Part shown: positions 53,435-62,079 of the stretch, one piece after another
Numbering within the stretch: the first letter of the stretch is position 1
Layout of the letters: each line of letters opens with the position of its first letter
Notes under the pieces: generated by a model
What the model saw: the letters and a program-made list of their open reading frames with translations, nothing else
The model's database searches: none
What the model was told of the DNA's origin: nothing
Translations under genes and position numbers: made by a program
Assembly: GCF_028209625.1 (NCBI RefSeq)
Contig: NZ_JAQLDU010000003.1
Location: 104,212-166,290 of the forward strand
Reading direction: 5' to 3'
From: Collinsella aerofaciens
GTDB taxonomy: Bacteria > Actinomycetota > Coriobacteriia > Coriobacteriales > Coriobacteriaceae
DNA: 62,079 nucleotides

Positions 53435-54772
53435 ATGAACCAGCAGAACATCGATTACGTACTCCGCTCCGTAGAGCAGCGTGACATCCGCTTTGTGCGT
53501 CTGTGGTTTGTCGACATTCTTGGCCGCCTCAAGAACTTTGCCATTAGCCCCGAGGACCTCGAGGTCGCTTTTGAGGAGGGTATTGGCTTTGACGGCTCTG
53601 CCATCGAGGGCTTTGCCACGCCCGAGGAAGCCGACATGCTGGCGTTCCCCGATGCTTCGACCTTCCAGATCCTGCCGTGGCGCCCGAGTCACAACGGCGT
53701 CGCCCGCGTGTTCTGCGACGTGTGCACCCCCGATTGCAAGCCGTTTGCCGGCGACCCGCGCGATGCCCTGCGCCGCATGTTCCACAAGGCCGAGAAGGCT
53801 GGCTATCTGCTCAACGTGGGTGCCGAGCTGGAGTATTACTACTTCCCCGACGAGCACACCCCCGAGCCGCTCGACAACGTGGGCTACTTCGATCTTTCGG
53901 TGAGCGATGCCGCCCGCGACCTGCGTCGCAACACGGTTCTCACGCTCGAGAAGATGTCCGTGCCCGTGGAGTACACCTTCCACGCCGCCGGCCGCTCACA
54001 GCATGGCATGAGCCTGCGTCACGCCGAGGCCCTGAGCATGTCCGACGCCATCACCACGGCCAAACTCATCATTAAGCAGCAGGCCTACGAGAGCGGTTGC
54101 CACGCCTCCTTTATGCCCAAGCCGTTGGCGGGCGAGGACGGCAGTGCCATGTTCCTGTGCCAGTCGCTGTTCGACCATGACGGCAACAACGTCTTTTGGG
54201 GCGAGGACGACGAGAAGTACCACCTCTCCGATATCGCCAAGCACTACATGGCCGGCATCTTGGCGCACGCGCGCGAGATCAGCGCCATCACCAACCCCAC
54301 GGTCAACTCGTACAAGCGCATCACCACGGGTGGCGACTCCGTGCCGCAGTACGCCACGTGGGGCCTGCGCAACCGCGCGAGCATGGTCCGCATTCCGGTC
54401 TACAAGCCCGGCAAGCAGCTGTCCACGCGCATCGAGCTGCGCAGTCCCGATCCCATGGCCAATCCGTACCTGGTCAACGCCGTTACGCTGGCGGCTGGTC
54501 TGGATGGCATCGAGCGCAAGCTGGAGCTCCCGCCCGAGGCCACGGCCGAGACGCTCAAGCTTACCGACCGTCAGATGGTCGAGGCCGGCTACACGCCGCT
54601 GCCGCGCTCGCTCAAAGAGGCGCTCGACGTGTTTGAGGACTCGCAGTTTATGAAGGATGCCCTCGGCGAGCACATCCACAGTTTCTTCCTCAAAAAGAAG
54701 CGCGACGAGTGGCATAAGTTTGAGTCTACGATCACCGAGTGGGAGATCAAGCACTACCTGGCGAACTCCTAA
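53435..54772 (+). CDS. glnA: Glutamine synthetase type I (alpha subgroup)
   Basis: A 445-residue enzyme making glutamine from glutamate and ammonia, forming dodecamers. Landmarks are FVRLWFVDILGRLKNFAI, FEEGIGFDGSAIEGFA, GAELEYYYF, the ATP site STFHAAGRSQHGMSLRH-like segment and RNRASMVRIPVY. The adenylylation-site segment of GSI-beta enzymes (NLYDLPPE) is absent, so control by GlnE is unlikely. The ATG follows GAAAGAAAGGGGAGCGAC. The next gene is a GlnR-like regulator 50 bases downstream, suggesting a nitrogen-control operon. Confidence 0.95.
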   Translation: MNQQNIDYVLRSVEQRDIRFVRLWFVDILGRLKNFAISPEDLEVAFEEGIGFDGSAIEGFATPEEADMLAFPDASTFQILPWRPSHNGVARVFCDVCTPDCKPFAGDPRDALRRMFHKAEKAGYLLNVGAELEYYYFPDEHTPEPLDNVGYFDLSVSDAARDLRRNTVLTLEKMSVPVEYTFHAAGRSQHGMSLRHAEALSMSDAITTAKLIIKQQAYESGCHASFMPKPLAGEDGSAMFLCQSLFDHDGNNVFWGEDDEKYHLSDIAKHYMAGILAHAREISAITNPTVNSYKRITTGGDSVPQYATWGLRNRASMVRIPVYKPGKQLSTRIELRSPDPMANPYLVNAVTLAAGLDGIERKLELPPEATAETLKLTDRQMVEAGYTPLPRSLKEALDVFEDSQFMKDALGEHIHSFFLKKKRDEWHKFESTITEWEIKHYLANS

Positions 54773-54822
54773 TCGCGCTGGCTTGTTCCAGTACGATTGA
54801 GCTCATTTCTTTGGAGGCCGAT

Positions 54823-55485
54823 ATGTCCGAAAAGAGTGCCCTGTTCATGGCGCGCACGACGCGCTTCCACGAGTTTGCCCGCAGCTTGACGACTACCCTG
54901 GGTGTCGAGGTGAGCCTGGCAACCCCCGATTCGCCAACTGCGGCGCACGACTTTGACCTGCTGATCCTCGATTCCGATGGCATCCGCAGCGACCGCATCG
55001 ATCAGATTGCCAAGTGGCTTGACGATCGCGGCGGTGTCCCCATGCTGGTGATTGTCGACGACGAGGCACTCGGCACCTTGCGCCTGCCCAATCACGCGCA
55101 TGCCGACTTTGTATGCCCTACGGCGACGCCCAACGAGCTCAAGGCTCGCGCGCAGCGTCTGATGGGCGAGGAGGAGACCGTCACCGCCGACGATGTGCTC
55201 AACATCGATAACCTCGAGATCAACCTGGCCACCTACCAGGTGACGCTCGATAACGAGCCCATCGACCTTACGCTGATGGAGTACTCGTTGCTGAGCTTTT
55301 TGGCAACACACCCCAACCGTGCCTACAGCCGCGAGGTGTTGCTGCACCGCGTGTGGGGCTTTGAGTACTGCGGCGGCACGCGCACCGTCGACGTGCACAT
55401 CCGACGCATCCGTTCCAAGGTGGGGCCGCAGATCGCGGCGCACATCACCACCGTCCGCGGCGTGGGCTATCTGTTTAAGGACTAG
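54823..55485 (+). CDS. Atypical OmpR-family regulator, GlnR-like, without a partner kinase
   Basis: A 220-residue regulator whose receiver domain lacks the acidic pair at strand 1 (ALFMARTTR) and the usual Lys (CPTATPNEL replaces the KP motif), while an Asp in LLILDSDG remains. The C-terminal winged helix (about 125-218) is standard: LTLMEYSLLSFLATHPNRAYSREVLLHRVWGFEYCGGTRTVDVHIRRIRSK. This pattern, and its position after glnA, match the actinobacterial orphan regulator GlnR of nitrogen metabolism. Start ATG 54823 follows TTGGAGG. No kinase gene is adjacent. Confidence 0.83.
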   Translation: MSEKSALFMARTTRFHEFARSLTTTLGVEVSLATPDSPTAAHDFDLLILDSDGIRSDRIDQIAKWLDDRGGVPMLVIVDDEALGTLRLPNHAHADFVCPTATPNELKARAQRLMGEEETVTADDVLNIDNLEINLATYQVTLDNEPIDLTLMEYSLLSFLATHPNRAYSREVLLHRVWGFEYCGGTRTVDVHIRRIRSKVGPQIAAHITTVRGVGYLFKD

Positions 55486-55505
55486 CAAGTAAATAGAGGA
55501 ATGTG

Positions 55506-55538
55506 AGGGTACCGGAGATTTCTCCAGTACCCTTTTCT
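55506..55538 (+). terminator. Terminator of the glnA-regulator operon
   Basis: Stem of 13-14 pairs (AGGGTACCGGAGA with TCTCCAGTACCCTT) and a TTTTCTCGTTT tail. Confidence 0.85.
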
Positions 55539-55667
55539 CGTTTAGGGCGAGAAGAAGACCTTTCACCGATTTAAAGTGTGTCAGTAAAAACAATATCAAA
55601 CGTATAGCACTATCTCACGAATATCATTTAGTTACCGTATCTCCCTACTGCACGGATGGAGGAAGAA

Positions 55668-56795
55668 ATGCGTTATTCGAGAAAGGTGATTGTCGGATTC
55701 ATAGTATTGCTTGCCGCCCTGATGTCTCCAAGGTTGGTTTTTGGAGACGACGACTTGGTTCGTGTCACACCGCAAATAGCTGTGGAGCAAGCGCAAGCTT
55801 TCTTTGATGACGTATCGGATGAGCCGGTGACCGCTTGTGACCCAGTAAAAATGGTGAATTCCGATGGGGAATCAATCGGGTATATCGTTCGCGCGAAGCG
55901 GGATGACGTTAACTATGGCTACGTCGTATTTGATTCAGAGCGATCTTGGTGGATCAGCGAATACTGCTTGGCTCCGAACGCTCTTTTACCTATCGAGAGT
56001 GCAAGCGAAGAAATTGCACTCCTCGCATCCTCGGATAACGTCGTTGCGTTAAAGATTGACGAGCTAACTGTTGGCGTTGCCGACTTAGATAAAAACATTG
56101 TTTTAGACGCAAGTGGAAAAAAAGTACCAAATAAATTGTCCTCGGGAGGCAATCGCAGCGGATCGCCGGAACATTTCGATGACGTTTTTGTATCTGCCAA
56201 GGATTTGTATAAACAGGGATATGTTGTTGATGCGAGCAAAACGGTTTCGGGAATAATAACGCCAACGCAAACAGAAGTTATCAAAGAAACGGGGACTTAT
56301 GCTTGCGCTGTTTCGGCAATGTTTGCAGTTAGCAGTCACTATGTGACTTTGAACCGCCTTAAATTGTCCGATTTATACTCGGAGCTTTGGAGGCTGTCGG
56401 GGACATGGGAAGAAGAAGAAAAGAAATATGATCAAGCGACTGGTCTGTACTTTACTCAAGGCAAGACTTCTCCTGACAAACCCGCTCCGGCCTTAAAGGA
56501 GTTTTGTGCAAGACGAGGCAAGGAGCTTGAGACGTCATTCGTTTGGTATCCGTCATGGGATTCCTTTAGGGTGAATACCGACTCGGGGAATCTGAGTATT
56601 TTCTCTGGAAGGCTCCGGTCAAATGGCAGCGGGCACGCAATGGCAGTTGTGGGCTACGTGGCAATGCATAACACATACTCGAATGCCAAGAAGTACCTGC
56701 TTGTTGTTTGGAATGGATGGACAAACCAGCTACAGTTTCTTCCATATGACGTATCAATTTACACGTCTCACGATGGCACATATTGCAAGGGTTGA
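55668..56795 (+). CDS. Secreted papain-like cysteine protease homologue (C10/C47-like) with propeptide
   Basis: A 375-residue exported protein. A signal peptide (about 1-26, VIVGFIVLLAALMSPRLVFG) is followed by a segment like the streptopain propeptide (TPQIAVEQAQAFF, GESIGYIVRAKRDDVNYGYVVFDS). The presumed catalytic domain has Cys213 in TGTYACAVSAMFAV, His323 in GSGHAMAVVGYV and Asn349 in VVWNGW, the order expected for papain-fold enzymes of the streptopain/staphopain type. The ATG at 55668 follows GGAGGAAGAA. Codon use is AT-richer than in neighbours, suggesting transfer. It could act on host or rival proteins; activity is not proven by sequence. Confidence 0.7.
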   Translation: MRYSRKVIVGFIVLLAALMSPRLVFGDDDLVRVTPQIAVEQAQAFFDDVSDEPVTACDPVKMVNSDGESIGYIVRAKRDDVNYGYVVFDSERSWWISEYCLAPNALLPIESASEEIALLASSDNVVALKIDELTVGVADLDKNIVLDASGKKVPNKLSSGGNRSGSPEHFDDVFVSAKDLYKQGYVVDASKTVSGIITPTQTEVIKETGTYACAVSAMFAVSSHYVTLNRLKLSDLYSELWRLSGTWEEEEKKYDQATGLYFTQGKTSPDKPAPALKEFCARRGKELETSFVWYPSWDSFRVNTDSGNLSIFSGRLRSNGSGHAMAVVGYVAMHNTYSNAKKYLLVVWNGWTNQLQFLPYDVSIYTSHDGTYCKG

Positions 56796-56803
56796 TTGTA
56801 CTC

Positions 56804-57160
56804 GTGAACGGCGACAAGTTCATTCGAAGGGCAATGCTCCTATTGGTGCTTTCCTTTGCTTTGCTCACCGCAGCGAGCTTCTTTCTGTTAAGGGCGACTA
56901 ATGGGGGAGAAAACGACACGGTTGTTGCAGTCGAGGTGCGCGCTCTATCGGATGTTCATAACGGGCAATTTGAGGCGCTTATGCCAAGTGGTTGCCGTAA
57001 GAGAATCGATATGCGCCGTAAGTCAAGTTCCGGATATGTCTCAGGGTTGAAAGCAGGTGATAAATGGATTCTAGTTTTTGTGGAAGATAAGGAACTTGAC
57101 GGGACTGTTCTGTATCCCCATTCAGCTGAGAAAGTCAAATCAAGTAGACAAGGGGAATGA
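56804..57160 (+). CDS. Small membrane-anchored hypothetical protein
   Basis: About 118 residues: a basic start (NGDKFIRRA), one hydrophobic segment (LLLVLSFALLTAASFFLL) and an extracytoplasmic soluble part (VVAVEVRALSDVHNGQFEALMPSGC, SGYVSGLKAGDKWILVFVED) with a small-barrel look. Family unknown. The start is uncertain: GTG 56804 is annotated, but ATG 56834, with AAGGGCA just before it, is equally possible. It begins nine bases after the protease-like gene and is AT-rich like it, so a joint role (anchor or inhibitor) is conceivable. Confidence 0.6.
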   Translation: MNGDKFIRRAMLLLVLSFALLTAASFFLLRATNGGENDTVVAVEVRALSDVHNGQFEALMPSGCRKRIDMRRKSSSGYVSGLKAGDKWILVFVEDKELDGTVLYPHSAEKVKSSRQGE

Positions 57161-57163
57161 AGA

Positions 57164-57748
57164 ATGATTGATAGAAAGCAGTTCTTAGGTCTGATGGCGG
57201 GGGCTCCTATTTTGATGCGAGCCGGGATGGCAGAAGCCGTGGAGTTGCCGGACGCTCAGAAGCGATTGACGCTCGTGGTCGACACGGTGGTTAGAGATGA
57301 AAATGGCAATGAAAAAACGCGAACAAGAAGCAGAGAGACTATTTTCACGCCAGAGAGCAAAACTGTGTCTGCCGACGCTATGGCCGGTGATGTCATAACA
57401 ATCCAGAGGGAATCAGATGAAACGTTGCCGCTGCTTGCCAAGATTGAGCTCACAGTCGCTTATTATAACGATAAAACAGAAATTGAGATTCGTTCCGGAA
57501 AGTACTCGATAGTCCAAATCAATCCGCTTGTGATGTATGCAAACGCTTGGTACGCGCTCATGCAGAAGGATAAATACGTGATGAATAACTTCACGGAAAG
57601 CGAAGCATCATATGAAACGGGGTGGGAGCCAACGCCATACGACGCGGAGAAAGATAAGTGGACGTGCGGATCAGGCATGGGCGCGACGATTACGGACTTC
57701 ATTAACGATTCAACATATAGCTTTGCTATCGACTGTTATATCGAATAG
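57164..57748 (+). CDS. Exported hypothetical protein, possible Tat substrate
   Basis: A 194-residue protein of unknown family. The N-terminus IDRKQFLGLMAGAPILMRAGMAEA looks like a signal with an imperfect twin-arginine motif (RKQFLG) and an AEA cleavage site. The rest is mostly beta-strand with many charged residues (VVRDENGNEKTRTRS, AYYNDKTEIEIRSGKYS) and a C-terminal region containing two Cys (KWTCGSGMGATITDF, FAIDCYIE). It starts three bases after the preceding gene, so the three genes from 55668 form one operon. No similarity to the protease inhibitors I know can be claimed. Confidence 0.7.
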   Translation: MIDRKQFLGLMAGAPILMRAGMAEAVELPDAQKRLTLVVDTVVRDENGNEKTRTRSRETIFTPESKTVSADAMAGDVITIQRESDETLPLLAKIELTVAYYNDKTEIEIRSGKYSIVQINPLVMYANAWYALMQKDKYVMNNFTESEASYETGWEPTPYDAEKDKWTCGSGMGATITDFINDSTYSFAIDCYIE

Positions 57749-57867
57749 ACATGACGGCATAGAACGAATTGGCCTATAAGCATGTCATTACTTAAGCAAA
57801 GCTGAAATCTTGGCATCTAGTGCTCGGGACTGCCCAGCTTGGGGTACAACTCAACGTGAACAATGAT

Positions 57868-57895
57868 GGCCCGCCACATGTTTGGCGGGCCTTTG
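57868..57895 (+). terminator. Terminator before htrA
   Basis: Perfect 9-bp stem GGCCCGCCA/TGGCGGGCC, 6-base loop, short T run. It ends only 26 bases before the htrA start, so the htrA promoter must overlap it or transcription reads through. Confidence 0.7.
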
Positions 57896-57920
57896 GTTAT
57901 TTGAAGAAAGGATCGCAGCT

Positions 57921-59390
57921 ATGAGCGAGAACGATTCCCAGCGTCCCCAGGATGTTGGCAATGCCGGCGAGACTCAGCAGCAGCCGCGCGTGCAGGTGGA
58001 GTCGACGCCTGCCGACGGCAACAACATTCCCTACGTGCAGGCCTACGATACGCAGACCGGCAAGCCGCTGGGCGGCCAACAGGTCGTGAACAAGCACACA
58101 GTGGTCAAGACTAAGACCAAAAAGCTGCCGATCTTTATTACGGCGCTTGCCGGTTGTGCCTGCGGCGCCCTGCTGGTCATTGCGCTCATTATGAGCGGCA
58201 CGCTCAACATTGGCGGCGGAAAGAATGCCGTGACGGCGGGTGCTTCGGGTTCATCGACGCAAAAGATTACGATTGATTCCGAGGACACCACGCTGGCCGA
58301 GGCCGTTTCTGCCAAGGCGTTGCCCTCCGTGGTTTCCATTACCGCCACTTCGAGCGGCAGCCAGAATGGCTCGCTTTCGCAGTCTGCCGACGAGTCGGAC
58401 AGCTCGGGCAGCGTCGGTTCGGGCGTGGTGCTCGATACCGAGGGCCACATCCTCACCAACAACCACGTGGTCGATGGCTATGACCAGTACGTGGTGACCA
58501 TGGATGACGGCACCACCTACGAGGCCGAGTTCGTGGGCAACGACGCTTCGAGCGACCTGGCCGTCATCAAGCTCAAGGACGCAGACGCCTCCAAGCTCAC
58601 GCCGATTGAGATCGGTGATTCCTCCAAGCTCAACGTGGGCGAGTGGGTCATGGCGATCGGCTCGCCGTTCGGCAACGAGCAGTCTGTCTCCACCGGTATC
58701 GTCTCGGCGCTCTACCGCTCCACGGCCATGAGCTCTACCAACGGTAACACCATCTATGCCAACATGATCCAGACCGATGCCGCCATCAACCCGGGCAACT
58801 CCGGCGGCGCGCTCGTCAACGACAACGGCGAGCTGGTAGGCATCAACTCGCTCATCGAGAGCTACTCAGGTTCCAGCTCGGGTGTTGGCTTTGCTATTCC
58901 CGTTAACTACGCCAAGAACATTGCCGACCAAATCATCGACGGCAAGACGCCGGTTCATCCGTACCTGGGAGCCACGCTTTCGAGCGTCAACGCGCTCAAC
59001 GCCCGTACCAACAAACTGAGCACCGATAGCGGTGCCTACGTGGCGAGCGTTGTCGAGGACGGTCCCGCTGCCAAGGCTGGTATCCAGGAGGGCGACGTCA
59101 TCACCAAGCTGGGCGACGACGAGATTACGAGTGCCGACGGCCTGATCATCGCACTGCGCAGCCACGAGGTGGGCGAGAAGGTCGAGATTACGCTCATGCG
59201 CGGCAAGGAAGAGAAGAAGGTCACCGTCGAGCTGGGCTCCGACGAGGAGCTGCAGAGCCAGCAGCAGAACGACAGCGCGACCGATACCGGCAACGGCGGT
59301 ATTACCGACGAGCAGCTGCGCCAGTATCTGGAGGAGCTGCTGGGCCAGCAGGGCCAGGGTCAAGGCCAAGGCTATGGCCAGGGTTTCTAA
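57921..59390 (+). CDS. HtrA/DegP-like trypsin-type serine protease with PDZ domain
   Basis: A 489-residue membrane-anchored protease for envelope quality control. A 75-residue hydrophilic cytoplasmic head (Gln/Ser-rich) precedes one helix (about 77-95, IFITALAGCACGALLVIALIM). The protease domain has catalytic His182 (TNNHVVDG), Asp212 (SSDLAVIKL) and Ser294 (NPGNSGGAL). One PDZ domain follows (about 370-455, VVEDGPAAKAGIQEGDVI) and a Gln/Gly-rich tail (GQQGQGQGQGYGQG). The ATG follows GAAAGGATCGCAGCT; the longer frame from 57882 has no site. Confidence 0.94.
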   Translation: MSENDSQRPQDVGNAGETQQQPRVQVESTPADGNNIPYVQAYDTQTGKPLGGQQVVNKHTVVKTKTKKLPIFITALAGCACGALLVIALIMSGTLNIGGGKNAVTAGASGSSTQKITIDSEDTTLAEAVSAKALPSVVSITATSSGSQNGSLSQSADESDSSGSVGSGVVLDTEGHILTNNHVVDGYDQYVVTMDDGTTYEAEFVGNDASSDLAVIKLKDADASKLTPIEIGDSSKLNVGEWVMAIGSPFGNEQSVSTGIVSALYRSTAMSSTNGNTIYANMIQTDAAINPGNSGGALVNDNGELVGINSLIESYSGSSSGVGFAIPVNYAKNIADQIIDGKTPVHPYLGATLSSVNALNARTNKLSTDSGAYVASVVEDGPAAKAGIQEGDVITKLGDDEITSADGLIIALRSHEVGEKVEITLMRGKEEKKVTVELGSDEELQSQQQNDSATDTGNGGITDEQLRQYLEELLGQQGQGQGQGYGQGF

Positions 59391-59415
59391 CGAGCCGTAT
59401 TGCACATATCGAAGC

Positions 59416-59457
59416 CAGAGGGGACTGTCCCGCCAACGCGGGACAGTCCCTCTTTTC
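59416..59457 (+). terminator. Terminator of htrA
   Basis: About 15-bp stem built on GAGGGACTGTCCCGC-type arms (59418-59433 with 59438-59452, one bulge), followed by TTTTCTTA. Confidence 0.88.
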
Positions 59458-59517
59458 TTATTGATCCGTTGGGGACGTGGAAACGGATCATTTAGAAATG
59501 GCACGGATAGGAGTTGA

Positions 59518-61866
<2,349 letters not shown>

Positions 61867-61909
61867 CGCATCGATAGCCAAATTGAAGAACCACCCGAAA
61901 AGCATGATG

Positions 61910-61933
61910 TGAACTGCGCCCCAATTCTTGGAC
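61910..61933. mobile_element. Terminal repeat of an IS3-type element
   Basis: This 24-base sequence (starts TGAACTGCGCCCC, ends TTCTTGGAC) recurs with four differences at 62004-62027. It lies just outside a minus-strand transposase end, fitting an IS end. Confidence 0.55.
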
Positions 61934-61948
61934 GGGCTAATAAGCGGC

Positions 61949-62003
61949 CTACGCCGCACATAGGGACTGATTCCGGAATTCCTCCGGGGTCAGTCCCTTC
62001 AGT
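61949..62003 (-). pseudogene. C-terminal remnant of an IS3-family transposase
   Basis: Read on the minus strand, the sequence encodes LKGLTPEEFRNQSLCAA followed by a TAG at 61951-61949. This is the typical last segment of IS3-family OrfB (the L-T-P-x-x-F/Y-R-N motif). The rest of the gene is missing: from about 62004 rightward the sequence looks like the left end of another copy pointing the other way. The segment can also form a stem (about 61962-61998) that might end ligA transcription. Confidence 0.55.
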
Positions 62004-62027
62004 TGAACTGCATCCCATTTCTTGGAC
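62004..62027. mobile_element. Left terminal repeat of an IS3-type element entering from the right
   Basis: A 24-base copy of the 61910 repeat in the same direction, followed 37 bases later by a likely orfA start. It probably marks the left end of a complete insertion sequence. Confidence 0.5.
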
Positions 62028-62064
62028 TTTGAAATTAAGGTTCGAGAAAAGGGAGGCATCGGAA

Positions 62065-62079
62065 ATGCCCCGCAGGAAG
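62065..62079 (+). CDS. Start of an IS transposase OrfA (partial)
   Basis: An ATG with a GGGAGG site eight bases upstream begins MPRRK and runs off the window. Short basic starts of this kind and the preceding terminal repeat suggest IS3-family orfA. Only five codons are visible. Confidence 0.45.

Overview
The window looks like a high-GC Actinobacterium of the class Coriobacteriia, most probably a Collinsella-type gut anaerobe. This is inferred from gene content and protein style (actinobacterial GlnR-like regulator beside glnA, Feo iron uptake, lactate racemase genes, fermentative PEP carboxylase, paired YhgE/Pip proteins); no database search was possible. About 48 genes are supported, most of them on the + strand.

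Layout: 1-4.5 kb holds the tail of an unknown gene, a TPR protein, tRNA-Ser(GCT) and a D-Ala-D-Ala carboxypeptidase. 4.5-9.7 kb is a signalling block: a VanRS-like two-component pair, a lone pstB, and a PhoB/PhoR-like pair. 9.9-12.5 kb carries an exopolysaccharide control trio (chain-length protein, tyrosine kinase, PHP phosphatase) without glycosyltransferases, then an acetyltransferase. 12.7-24.3 kb has htpG, two giant YhgE/Pip membrane proteins, an EamA transporter, an M20 amidohydrolase and a frameshifted MFS gene. 24.6-29 kb: hisS and ppc. 29.3-34.1 kb: a split lactate racemase locus (larA-larD facing tetR-larC-larB). 34.2-37 kb: serB and aspS. 37.2-43.7 kb: a LacI-controlled beta-galactosidase locus (ebgA/lacZ-ebgC) followed by an amino-acid transporter whose start is frameshifted. 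44-48 kb: an HPr-like protein and feoA-feoA-feoB with a Cys-rich partner. 48.4-53.3 kb: an Old Yellow Enzyme family oxidoreductase, two regulators, and a two-gene toxin-antitoxin-like unit (RHH-nucleotidyltransferase fusion plus HEPN). 53.4-55.5 kb: glnA and a GlnR-like regulator. 55.6-57.8 kb: an AT-richer island with a secreted cysteine-protease-like protein and two exported partners. 57.9-62 kb: HtrA protease, ligA, and IS3-type sequences running off the right edge.

The most unusual material lies between the genes. Two families of long palindromic elements occur twice each (14.8/20.3 kb and 29.0/31.6 kb). Within each family short blocks are nearly identical while the stems differ in sequence yet stay self-complementary, i.e. 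they covary. Two further elements of about 200 bp have 25-31 bp terminal inverted repeats (43.8 and 48.0 kb) and two loci are arrays of hairpins (24.3 and 37.0 kb). Other leads are the RHH-MNT/HEPN module with an intact RX4HXY motif, an HPr with Asp at the Ser46 position, a LarC lacking its usual C-terminal domain, and terminator-like hairpins between promoter and gene at htpG and the EamA transporter.
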